Program-made: the position numbers and the translations under genes
The notes under the pieces: generated by a model
What the model was told of the DNA's origin: nothing
Seen by the model: the letters and a program-made list of their open reading frames with translations, nothing else
Database searches by the model: none
Source: Bugula neritina
Taxonomy: Eukaryota > Bryozoa > Gymnolaemata > Cheilostomatida > Bugulidae
Direction: 5' to 3'
Length of the DNA: 64,000 nucleotides
NCBI GenBank assembly: GCA_964035545.1
Contig: OZ037770.1
Location: 446,001 to 510,000, forward strand
In this document: piece by piece, positions 37,001 through 55,200 of the stretch
Layout of the letters: each line of letters starts with the position of its first letter
Position numbering within the stretch: position 1 is the first letter of the stretch

Positions 37001-40000
37001 TCTACAGGGAAACCTTTTGTTATGGTAACTCTTGAAACTATTGAGCTCTAAAGTAACTCTATCATTAAGTTTGTACCATACATCTGATTGTAACTAAGTC
37101 TATAGAATTCTTTGTACTTGCTATATGATAACATCACTCTACATCTATATCTGCATACAATTATGATGAAACCTCTATTTATACTGTGCTAGAAATAAAG
37201 TTCGTTAATTGTACTTTGAATAACCAATCTATGACATGTATAACTGAACCATTCAACAAAGCTTTTGGCATTTTTGACAAGAGTGTTTATTAACACAAAA
37301 TATACTTGTTTCCTTTAGCAAAGAGTTGTGATACACCACCAGCTGGAGAGAACACTAAAGCTGCACCCGACAACATAACAACTACGTATGACAGTTCCTA
37401 CACTTACGAGTGTGAGGATGGATACGAGGCATCTTCTGCAGAGATGAAGACTGTCTGTAACCACCAGGGTCAATGGACACTCAAACCTCCTCCAGTCTGC
37501 ACTGGTAGATTCTCAAAATATCCTTTAGAGGAAACTAAACAAGATATTTATTATTTATTACTTTGACATATAAGTATATCACTGACATTTTAGAATTTCT
37601 ACTTGCAAGTTAGAGATCAGATACTGTGATCTCATTAGTTAATTTAATGCCTATAGATGCTAGGCTACCATTCACTGCATTCCCATTTCTTTGAATGAAT
37701 CAGCATCATTGCTGCATGGATGGATTTGTGATTGCAATTTTCATTAACTTATGGTTGTGATTTTCTTTGATTAACTTCTTGCAAAGCATCGAATACAAAT
37801 TCTATGCATGATGTGAAGCAATGGGAAGTAAGTGCCTTTACGGACATCTGTGAAACGCATATTCAAACCGCAAGAAATTTTATTTGAAGCAAATTGAAAT
37901 CTGCCTCCCAAAGCGCCACTTCTGTAGTCATAATGCGTATCAGCTGATGCAAAGTTTCGATTTCAGCAAAGAATTGTGGGATGCCAGTTGATGGAACCGA
38001 CACGAAACCAGTTCCTAGTAATATTAGAACTACCTATAAAAGCTCCTACAACTATGAGTGTAAAAAAGGGTACGAGGTGGCTTCTAAGTCTGCAGTGATG
38101 ACGACATCCTGTGACCAGCACGGCAAATGGACTCTCAACTCGCCACCCACTTGTAAAAGTAAAATCGATTTTACTTCCATCCCATGTTGCATTAGTTTCC
38201 TAACAGATATCAATTTAGATTTGCATTTGATTGTTAGTAAATAGTATATGACTTTTCAAAGGTTTGACAAGTAAACAGAACGTTTGTTTTTGTTTTTCTC
38301 AAGAGGTGGATTGCGGACCCCCCCCTAATGGAGTGAATACTAAGAGCACCAGTGACGGATACAACACAAAATATCTAGATTATTACAGATACAGGTGTCT
38401 TACTGGTTACACCACAAGTGATACCACAGTTGTCCAGTGTCTAGATTCTAAATCATGGTCTCACCCACCCCCTACATGTCACGGTAATTCCACTCCTGCT
38501 TGTCACAGTGATTATGGTTTACCATTTTGCACAAAGCTAAGCATTGTAATTGACTCAGTATATGAGACCAATTTTGCTTTAGCTTATTTAGCTTTAGAAA
38601 GTGTTAGTTTTACAAGTGTTCTTAAACAAGGCCTAAATTGAATATAGTGACTATAACGAAGTATTATATGGATAAAATCTTTTCCAATAGAAGAACTGAG
38701 ATTAAAAAGTTTGCCACTTTAATTCAGCTGCATTTTCAAAAAATGAAACTTATGACACAATGAAATGAGGTTTCTTAAAATTTTATGCAAATTATTATAT
38801 TCGAAAAAATTCTAAGAAACACAAGTATATTAAACTGATAGTTTAGCAAAGTAATCTTATTACATTCATTGTTTTGTAAACTGTCGATACGTTCAACTTG
38901 CTAATATCTTTGTCCAGGAAGAACCTGCGAGAAGCCAGATAGTGGTACTAACACTGAGCCTGTCCCAGATAATATTGACACTGGTTACGGGAAATCGTAC
39001 ACCTATAGGTGTAAAGACGGATTTGAAACAAGCTCTATTTCTGCTGAAATGACTACTACCTGTAATCACCTTGGTCGCTGGACACTAAAACCAGCTCCAA
39101 TCTGTAAAGGTAACACCTCGTAACATGATTTTTTCTATGTCTTTGTGAACTAATTTCAGTTTCAGTTTTGTGAAAAGCGAGTGAAGTGAAAAGTGAGTGA
39201 AAAGAATTCGAGCTAATTACTGAGGTTAAATTGTTGTGGTTTTTGAAGCAATAAGTTGTGGACCTGCTCAAGATGGGGTGCAGACGGAGAGTTTTGTTGA
39301 TGGATACAACCAAGAGTACCTGGACTACTACAAATACCGATGTAAACCTGGTTATACTACAGATGATGAAGTGATTGCACAATGCCTGGCTAGTAAGAGA
39401 TGGTCTATACCTCCCCCAACATGTCATGGTAAGTATAATGCCATTAAGTCTATACTACTTTTTCGGTTTTCCTGGCAACTCTAAGTTTATATTAACTCCT
39501 AGTTGTTACTATAGTACTTCATGATTATTATATGTCCTAAGTCTATACCACCCACATTTTTATAATAGTTTTCTCTTTTTATGTCTTCAATGTTGTTCCA
39601 ACATAAAACCATGGTAAATACACCTTCGATACTCCATACCGTAAATTGTCATTTAGTTTAAACCTTTTATAGGTTTATACATACTCCATTGCATATTAAG
39701 CTTAGAATACCTCACCCTTGCTTATGGTCATTTATTCTATGTTTGTCTGCACTCTTTGATTAATTAATTGGGTGCAACTTGCCCACCCAGTGTCAATTAA
39801 AAAGACTCAGACAAATATTCACATTTAGCACTACTATAATATGTTCCAAAACAATACATTATATACTAGAATAGACATAATTGTTCAATAGTGAGAGATT
39901 GTGGCCAACCAGAAGAAGGGGTAAACACAAGGTCAGTACCAAACAACACGGTGACTACTTACAGAAGCTCTTACACCTACGAGTGTATTGATGGCTTTCA

Positions 40001-42337
40001 ACAGAGTCTCAAAACTTCAAAGATGACTACTTTCTGTAATGAATCTGGTGACTGGAATCTGACAAATCTACCAGAATGTGAAAGTAAATCCTATTGTAAA
40101 TCTCATTCTCTTAAATAAAAGGAAATTTCCTGTAACATATATACGTCTGAGCTCAAACCAGGACTATCTTAGTGATTGCCGTAACTATTGAGTTAGTGTC
40201 TAACTTTTTGTTGCCAAAGTCTTGAACTAAGAAAAACAATGGCTTAAAGATCAGTTCTTGTTTGCATGGTTTCAAACCATCAACTGCAAGTCTCAACACG
40301 AAAGACCCGAGTTCTTATAAATTAACAATTCACACTAGTCATAAAAGTTTTAGTAAGATATTTTTATTTTTTTTCGAATGTTTAAAACTGATTTTAGGTT
40401 CAGATCACAGATCTAGCTGATGGTGGTTATTATAGTTAGGACCTTGATCACCGCAACAATATAGCGTATTTGATTATATCTTTCATTCATAGTGCAAACT
40501 TAAAAATAAGTCTGACACGGAACTAATCCCAACAGTTAAAATCGGCAACAAGTAGTGATTTCATAGTTTATTGACCATTTTATAGATCTGTTACTAATTT
40601 AGTTCTGAGTCTTGTATATAAAGTGTAACCAATTAATTTTGACAGGAATTCCCAAAGGGTGCAAGGAATTTCTTTTTAATAACAATAATTTGGAAGAAGG
40701 GAAAGAATACAACATATTTATAAGTATAAAAGACGGAGAAAAAATGAGAGTAAACTGTTCCAAGAAAGGAGAAACAGCATTCACAAAGGTAAATGTAAAA
40801 TATATTCCCTTACCGGGATTCGAACCACAGACCTTCGGCTTGCAAGCAGGCGGGCCAACCAATTACGCTACAAGTGCTTCAGGATTCCAAACAACAGTAA
40901 TAGCTGTAACTTATCACCAATTATCTCTACGCGTATAGCAATGTATATTAATAAAAAAACATGGTGAATGATTAACTAATAAAGCTGTTTATAGAAGGCA
41001 AGACTTGTTAGGATTTTGAGTGACACCAGAAAACATTTTAATTTTCAAAAAATATTTATGAAAACTGACATTTAATTTTATTTTTAAACATTTACTTGGT
41101 AGCAGAGTATATAGTTGTATAACATTCATGTTTTGAAACTGGGAATTCATAAAATTCCATTGATTTTTGAGATGGAGTTTGTGAATTGCATGGAGTATTT
41201 TTCTACACTTTTCCATGACTTTGATTGCGGAAAAATATATAAAATTAAGTAAAGCAGATTATAACTCGAATTGTATTAAATGTGTAGATCCAGGCGTCAG
41301 CAGGGAGGAAGTACAGCATTGAAAACGCCGAGTGCAACTCAAAGGAAAGTAAAATCCTGCCAGGAGTCAGATGGAATAGAGCGAGTGCTTACTGCGCAAA
41401 TATGAGAGAAGTTGAATATCCACTGAGTGAGGACCAGATTTCAGCTATAGTCTCAGACTCTCTGGAGTGCAGCCAAATTGTGAGTCATATTTCCTGTTTT
41501 TTTTGTTCAAATCTCAAACAAATCTCAACTTTTCTGGTTTATGGCAGAAAGTGTGCTGATAAAGGGCTTTCTGCTTATCTGCAGGTAACATACACCTGTG
41601 CTACAGAAGTCAATGCTTTAACCCCCATCATACAGTACAATGGAGAAGAAATGGGTCACCTGTATGGCACCAGAGGGTACAGAGGATTGCCCGTGTTGAG
41701 CAGGCTCCAACAAATAAAATCAGACTGCGATTGTTTTAATCATGACAATAGTTGTGAAAGCCCTTCAGGGTGAGTAGTTTTATAGGTTGCTGGTAGTCAC
41801 CTCACTGAACAATCAGCTTTTTCTGTTTAGAGATAAGGAAGCTAAAGATTGTCTGTCTTTTGTTTCTTGAATGTGGTAAACTCAATACTAATGTTTATAT
41901 TTTGCAACTTTCTTAAGCTACAAGCAAATCCTCAGCACTTTAGAACACGTGTTAGTTATAACTTGCAATGGCTTTGTGGCAGTCAATAATTCTGCATTTT
42001 TCTTAAAAATTTTAAATATATTCATCTAAACATATATTGCCTATTATAATTGTTCCTAATCATAAAATTTTTGTTTTATTGAAAATTTACAGAAGCTCTT
42101 CAAGAGTTGCTTAGTGGTTCTACTGTGTTTTGCAGATGCCGGTGTACAATAATTGGTGGTCCACTTACCGACTCCTTTGACACAATGACAGTCTGGCTGA
42201 ATGCTGACTCTTTGAAATACGTAACAGGCTACCAGTTTGCGCAGCACAACAACAGAGTGTGTGCTAACTACGGAGGAGCAGGAAACATCACTGTCGGGGC
42301 CATCACGTGCGAGCAAAGACTCTCACAATCAAATTGA
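31020..42337 (+). CDS. Secreted multi-CCP (sushi) protein with fibrinogen-like C-terminus
   Basis: Sixteen exons join to 945 residues: 31020-31074, 33247-33450, 35219-35398, 35984-36175, 36307-36489, 36799-36978, 37319-37504, 37967-38158, 38304-38483, 38918-39109, 39249-39428, 39892-40083, 40646-40788, 41288-41479, 41585-41769, 42136-42337. Exon 1 encodes a signal peptide. Exons 2-12 each encode one complete CCP module (typically four Cys and a W near the end, as in SWSHPPPTC) and all are bounded by phase-1 introns. Exons 13-16 (about residues 706-945) resemble the fibrinogen-like region of contactin-associated proteins and related domains: CKEFL...EGKEYNI, DQISAI...C...YTC, CDCF...C..CRC and a terminal GAITCE. 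No transmembrane segment is seen, so it is secreted. CCP proteins bind complement-like or other surface ligands; the actual partner is unknown. Confidence 0.87.
31598..31648 (+). mobile_element. Truncated LINE 3' end
   Basis: The string CAGGACTACGACCGTATAGG, followed by TGTGAAAGG, matches the 3' end of the RTE-like element at 52490-52525. Extreme 5' truncation of this kind is usual for LINE copies. Confidence 0.6.
32507..33042. repeat. 20-bp minisatellite in CCP intron 1
   Basis: About 26 copies of a 20-base unit such as CTCCTTGTTCTCTTCTACAC, with variants. It lies about 200 bases before the first CCP exon. Reading frames across it are open only because of the repeat. Confidence 0.95.
40798..40880 (-). 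repeat. tRNA-like SINE, CCP intron 13
   Basis: The minus strand reads TTGTAGCGTAATTGGTTGGC, a GCTTGCAAGCC loop and GGTTCGAATCCCGG. The head differs from the other family-2 copies, so this may be a subfamily or a separate tRNA-derived insertion. Confidence 0.6.
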
Positions 42338-43036
42338 TCACTCAGATTGACTTCGAATTACTTTGTAGCAATATTAGACATCACGCTGAACTTGTATTTT
42401 ATATTTTCAATATAATAACTAGTTTTAGAACATGACAAAAATTGACTGTTTGCTAAACATTAATAATCTTATAGTATAGCCACTTTTCTAGTTATTTAGC
42501 AATAAGCTTGGTAGATGTTGAGAATCACTAACATCTAAAATCACTTTTCCTAATATTATATTATTTCATAAAATAATCTGTCAAAATAAACATCAATTCA
42601 GAAATATTTTGTCTGAAGAGAATTATGATGCGTACTAACTAGAGATCAGCATATACATATGGTTTAAAGCTAGACAATGTGAAGACAATATAAGAGCAGT
42701 ACATGCAACTAAAAAATGTGTTATATAATTACACTAATACTATACCAAATGACAGCTAGCACTCTTTTATACGTCTGCACATACCACAAAAGCTCATAAC
42801 AAAAGCATAAAGTAAATGAGAAACAAAATAAAATTTCAATAACTTAAATAATGAAATTATATATAATTTTTTAACTATAATATTGATGTAAATAGTTCTA
42901 TTGAAACTACAATTCACTACAACAATTTGAAAACTAAAAAAAGGGACTGCAAAACTATATAATCAATCTTTCTAATGTAAAAAGCAATCGATTTATCATA
43001 TACCTAATTTATACTCTGAATACAACAAGCGGAGCC
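42338..43036. other. Convergent spacer after the CCP gene
   Basis: An AT-rich 3' flank shared by two convergent genes. No gene or distinct repeat is seen. Confidence 0.6.
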
Positions 43037-48644
<5,608 letters not shown>

Positions 48645-48872
48645 TCTATACTTGAGTGAGCTGTGAGGATAAATGTTGGTATAAGACTGTCTACCAGATT
48701 ACTAGATAACACTATTGACATACTGGGGCTATTTAAATACTGTGGCCAGGTTTATCTCGCGGTTTATAGTATTTTAAGTTGGTCATATCAGTAGCTCAAT
48801 TGTTAACACCTTTATGATGTCTCTGTTACTTATTGCATTTTAGACTATGAACATTTGACCGGTACATGATCT

Positions 48873-48971
<99 letters not shown>

Positions 48972-49040
48972 TTACATATATTTATATATATTTACATATA
49001 TTTATATATATTTACATATATTTATATATATGCGTGTGTA

Positions 49041-49072
<32 letters not shown>

Positions 49073-49200
49073 TGTGTGTGTGTGTATAAACTCAGTTTAA
49101 ACTCGGTTTATAAAGCAATAAATGTTAACAATCTTAAAACCATAAACATTAATATACAGTTTATGCTTGCTGTTTAAAATTGTTTTATTAATTGTATATA
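48645..49200. repeat. Spacer with (TA)n and (TGCG)n microsatellites
   Basis: The 230 bases above the kinase start are its probable promoter. A TA tract runs from 48877 to 48960, then TTTATATATATTTACATATA units, then a TGCG/TG tract to 49085. No gene is seen. Confidence 0.85.
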
Positions 49201-52200
49201 CTATTCTGCTATCACAGGCATTTTTTCAGAGTTGAATTTTGTTATATCAATAGAAGTTTTCCTAACTTGCAGTATTTCAGATTTCATCTTTTCGTCCCAT
49301 CCCCTGGATTTGTTGCTACAAAAATATTTGCATAGATGTACTACATAATGCAATGATATTGATGACATAATGAGCAAATTTTCAATATATTATAGCATGC
49401 AAAAGAGACAAAAACATCAAAAGAAAACACTAGAAACAAATAATTTTCAGATTCAGGCAATCTCAGTAACAAAGTAGATCTCAAAACTTTCAAGTAACAG
49501 AGTGCCAACAAAATAGTTCTGTGTTAGTTCTATTCTCAATGTCTCTTTGGATTTAAATATTCAGCTATATTAAAATGGAGAGAATTATAAAATTTAACTT
49601 TACATACTTTCACAACTAACAGACTTACCAAAGAAATAAGCAAGCTGTAAGCCATAGAGCTCCTGAACTCACGCAAAGTCCAACGAAGGGAACAAAGCTA
49701 ATATCTACAAGTTTTAGAAGAACAAGTTTTTAAATTTTATTAAAAACTAAAGCCAAGTAAACTGCAACTTTTAGCATAACTTAGACAGTAAACTGAAGAA
49801 TAGACTAAAATTTTTTCAAAGTTTAGTTTGTCAATTACTGAAAGCCGTTTTTAAACCCATGCAAACACACTTTAAACATTGCTTAAAGTTCTTATGATAT
49901 GTTTGTTCTAAGTTACCTCTAGAGTCAATTTCCAGTAATACTCGGTTACTTTGGAAACTAGCCAAACCATTGTGAGTAGAGGTCACTGTAATGACTGATT
50001 CACTGACAGCAAAATCATCTATTATAGTTGTGTACTCAGTATTGTTTAGGGTAACCGGTTCGGTGAAGTTACGCTCACTGCACACTCTTGGTCGATTTTT
50101 CTCGCATATTCTAAGTATCAACATCTCAGAAGTCTGAAACATCAGACAGTGTTATTGAACAGCATTTAGTGACTGTTATGCGTAGACAAAACTTTGCCTC
50201 CACTGAGATTCGAACCCGAGACATTTGGCTTGCAAGCAAGTGTTCTAACCATTACACCACAAGGAGTGTTGGCCAAACTCAATACTATACCGAGTGTTGA
50301 TGATGAGTCATTTACAAGTCAGCAGTGTTGGTACTTAAGTGACTAGACTTACATTGGTCAGCTGAATATTCCAAGAGATCTCTATCTTGCCTGACTCTAG
50401 TCTCACTACTTTCACTGCAGTCGGACTGTTTGGTGCTGTCAGAGTAAAATCAAACTCCAGTTATGATGAGAACGCAGCACTTCACAACACAATATAACCT
50501 ATATTCTATAATACCTGTAGGTTTTACTGTTAGACTATGCATACAAAATATGTTTATCTATAGACTATCACTACAGACTATATACCTGCTGATAAATAGA
50601 TTGTCATATTTGATTTTAAATTTTCGGTTGTAATATATACTCTAGACTTACAGGTGATAAGGGCTTAATAAAACACAACAAGTATGCCATGCTTTTCATA
50701 AAATAATGATTATACACGTTGTGATCTTCTCACACATATTATAGGTATATAAACGCAGTATTTTATATATTAAGTAACCTAACCTGAAGAATATTTAAAT
50801 AATTGAAAATCTCATGAACACCTGCAAATAAAAATATTAAATAGGCTACAACAAATGAGAACTTATTTATTACATAAAATACATACGAGTTCTGAAAAAT
50901 GTTGAGACTGGATCGGATGTCTTTACTTCACCACTTTGTTTGGACTCTAACATCATGGTAACCTTGAAACTTCTGCCGTTTGGCAATTTTCCAATGTTTT
51001 CAATAGTTTGTTTATAGATGGGAGAATGTGAATAAGCCCCTGAACAATATAAGGAACAACTTTTACTATACTTATTTATTTAATATGTTATACATTGACC
51101 TTTTCTTAGCTTATATAATAAAATATTTTTGTTATTTTAAGTTTATTATATAAGCTATGAATAAAATATTTTTGTAATGCGGCCTGGGGACGTGCAAGCC
51201 TGCACACAGCTCAGCCGGTCCCAAGCTCAGATAAACACAGAGGGTTGACGTCAGGAAGAGCATTCGGCCGTAAAAACCTTGCTACATTAGTACATTATGC
51301 AGGAAGCCAAACGACAATCAGTGAATGTTAGGGCGCACCCCATAAACGACGTGCAACAGGGCTTCCTTCGACCTGCGGTGAGAATACAGTTAGAGGGACA
51401 AATCCAGCAAATCAGGGCGGCCACAGTCAATATCGGAACACTTACAGGGAAAAAGAGAGAGATAGCGGCAATGATGAAAACCAAAAAACTTGAGATCCTA
51501 TGCCTACAAGAAACCAGGTGGACAAGAGGAAAATTTAAAGGGAAAGTTCGAAACCTCGGAGATAGATGTAAACTGTAATACAGTGGTGAAGTGAAACCAA
51601 AAAACAGAGTTGGCATCTGTCTGAATGAGTACTGGCAAGACAAGGTGATAGGCGTAGTAAGAAAATCAGATAGGTTAATAACAATGAAGCTGGTAACATC
51701 TGCAAAGAACTACAATATCATGTCAGCCTATGCCCCGCAGCAGGGCTGTAGTGAGGAGGAGAAAAATGTGTTTTGGAACCAACTAGAAGATGAGATTAAC
51801 CAGATACCAGATAGAAACAGTTGATGTTGACCTAAGATCTGAATAGTCACATAGGACAGTAGAGAACTGGTTACAGAAGATGGCATGGTGGTGAAATAGT
51901 AGGACAGAGAAACCAGGAGGAAGTGCGCATTCTGGAGATTGCTAGGATACATGATTTGGCCATAATAAACATGTTCTCCCACAAGACGAAGAAGCACTTG
52001 ATAGCATTCAGGAATGGGGAATACTATTCTGTGATTGACTATATACTTGTGAGAAGGGAGGTGATTGGCAAAATCAGGAACTGCAAGGTCATTCCCGGTG
52101 AGTCTATTGCTACACAGCACAGGCTCATGGTGATGGACATGATCGAGAAAAGGAAAAGCAAGGAGTAGAAGAGGAAGCGTAAAGAGAGATCGAATAAGAT

Positions 52201-55200
52201 GGTGGAAACTGAAGAAGAATGAAGGGCAAGAGTTTGTAGATAAGCTTGCAGAGACCACATTGGAGCAATGGGATAAACCAGAAAGGATGTGGAACAACGC
52301 ATATGATAGAGCAATGGAAATTGCTAAAGATAAGAGAAAGAGAAATAGAGGACGACCCAATTGAATATGGATGGACACAATAAGAGATGACATGAAGCGT
52401 TTGGGGCCTTAAACCATAGGATGCAGAAAACTGGGAAAGATGGCAGACGCTGATAGAGATTGGAAGCCTGCAGATCGGTCACTTCTGCAGGACTATGACC
52501 GTATAGGTTTGAAAGGCGTGACATGTGACACGAGTTAGACAATATGCTAGAGGTGACATAAAATAGACAACATGGTATAGGTGGCATAAAGGAGCAGCTG
52601 TGGTCTATGGGCTGGAGTGCTTGGTTTAGTAAACACAAAGTCATAGGTTCAGTTTCCAGTAAAAGACATTAGTGATGTTAGAAAGAGCAAGCAGTCGTAA
52701 TTACTCTGGTGCCACATATATATAACAAGTCCTGAGCCTGCTTTGAAAAAACCTTTACACCATATTTTTTTCAAACAAATCATGCCTATAAATTAGCATG
52801 GGTTTTATACAGGTGTCATAAAATAGACAACATGATGCAGGTAGCATGAGTAAGACAACATGATGCAGGTAGCATGAGTAAGACAACATTATGCAGGTGA
52901 CATGAGGAAGACAACATGATGCAGGTGACATGAGTAAGACAACATGATGCAGGTGGCATGAGTAAGACAACGTGATGCGGGTGGCATAGGGAAAACAACG
53001 TGATGCAGGTGGCATGAGTAAGACAACATGATATGCAGGTGGCATGAGTAAGACAACATGATGCAGGCGACATGAGTAAGACAACATGATGCAGGCGACA
53101 TGAGTAAGACAACATGGTGCAGGTGACATGAGTAAGACAACATGATGCAGGCGACATGAGTAAGACAACATGGTGCAGGTGACATGAGTAAGACAACATG
53201 ATGCAGGTGACATGAGTAAGACAACATGATGCAGGTGGCATGGGGAAGACAACGTGATGCGGATAGTATTACTGAGAGAAACAAGTGTAAAGCCTGACTC
53301 TCACCCCTCAACTGGTAGCTAACTTCTCTGATATTCTCGGTATGAAGATCTGTAATGTTCACCAGCACCCGTGAGAACTGACTGTTGATTGGTTTAGTGA
53401 ACCACAAGTAGTAGCTACCAGTCTGAGCCTTGGAGGTTGTTTCAAAGAAAACAATCTTGGAAGGAGACACGGGACCTGGAAGTGAAGTAGCAATCAAAGG
53501 TAAATCAGTTCCTGCATTGGAATTTAAGGGTAGAGTCTTCTAAACTTCTACGTTGGTTAGGCTTAAACACTGTGAAGCATAAAGAGTTCATGTTTTTCTC
53601 ACGTGTATAGACTGAAGCTGTAACTTGTGCTGTAATTAGCTGTTGTAAATTTACATCCACACTTATCAGCCAGATGCTATATGTGCAACGCTTTCCCAAA
53701 GGGGCTTTGTCCATCCATTCCAGGTACGTTGGAGCGTTAGTGGCATAATCCTACCTCAGACAGAAAAGAACCATTAGTTGTTTACACACATTGATTAGAA
53801 ATACTCTTTATATACTCTAAATTGGCTGTATAGGTATATTATTTATAAAGCACTCTAGAACTTGAAAGAATGTCTAAGAATGATTCTATATCTCCATAAA
53901 GCTCACTCGGTATAGGTGACGCTCTCCGCAACCTTTTGATGACTTGATGACTAGTGTATCATAGAAAGTATTTTTGAATTCCCACTCCAACACAACTGTT
54001 ACTTGGTTCTCTGAACTTATGTTTACTGGGGATGCAAGAAACCGCTTAATTGGTAAAGGTGCTAAAACAGTAAAATATTGACAGAAATAAACCTTATACT
54101 AACTTGAAATACTGTGGTGACTTTGGAGTTATCTTATTATTTCATTATTATTTAGCTTTGACATGACAAATTATCCTGTTTTCTTGACTTTTTCGTGTGT
54201 TGCAAACTAGTCTTTGTCCCAAGTTGAGCATGTTGGAGTGTCAGGCAAATTTGAGTCAGATACTCAGACACATACAACATGACCAATACTTGACCGAAGA
54301 CCAGTAAAATATTCTGGAGAAGTTTCAGAGTAATAAAAGAGGCAAACTCATAGTGTAGTCTACATGCAGCTGGAGCTCAGCGGTTAAACACCTCGGATAT
54401 TTCTACATACAATAAATTGATACTTGTATATCTTACAAGACACTCTCTGCTTCTCTATGAAATACAAGGAGTTATGTTCTCCACCTAATTATTTTAAAAT
54501 CATTAAAATACTGCAATACTAAACGTTATTGTAAGCTACATAGTATAGCTACATTCTACAAAAACTTACCGTTTATTTTTGCTAGCATTTATATTATTTT
54601 TTTTGGTTTAAAATTACCTCCACTTACCCGCTGACACTTTGAAGTATTCCTGTTGTTTCAATCCATTACAGTTAACTTGAAAGAGTATTTCATAGTTGTT
54701 ACCGTTAATCACAGTGAATTCTTCACTATTTTTCACTTCTGGTGTCTAAATTGAAATATTTTATTTTTGAAATATTTTATAATTCGATTCATAGTTTAGA
54801 ATTATCTACTTAAGTTTTAAAAAAATTGATGTCGATCCGTAAGATTTTGAATAAAACAGTTGATCTTAAGCGCGATAAAATATAAAGATTGATGCTTTCA
54901 GAACAAAGTGCTCTCACTCGACATATTTAGTAAACCAACTTTGAAGTTTATGCTGATGTATAAACGTTGGAATCTAATTTTTCAAAATGCATGCTGAAAA
55001 TACTCAGGCTATCAGAGAGAAAAAACAACTTTATCTCTGTTAGACATCTCTAATTTGACGTAAGAGAAACTAATGTCAACCTGAAATTTCAAAAAATGTT
55101 TACAACGAAAAAGTTGATGTGTGACAAACTAAACAAGAGCTATTTTATGGCACATTGAAATGCTTTTTATAGGGAGACAACAGTAATAAAGAAAACTTTA

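Noticed and set aside
40240-40310. Another tRNA-like copy near GCATGGTTTCAAACCATC
   Set aside because: Only a B-box-like palindrome is present; the head and the family flank are missing.
51728-52644. Minus-strand frames opposite the LINE
   Set aside because: They are antisense to the LINE endonuclease and tail and show no family pattern.
52755-53497. Cys/His-rich repetitive minus-strand frames that look like a metal-binding protein
   Set aside because: They are translations of the 28-bp minisatellite, partly fused to the real FN3 exon at 53305-53475.
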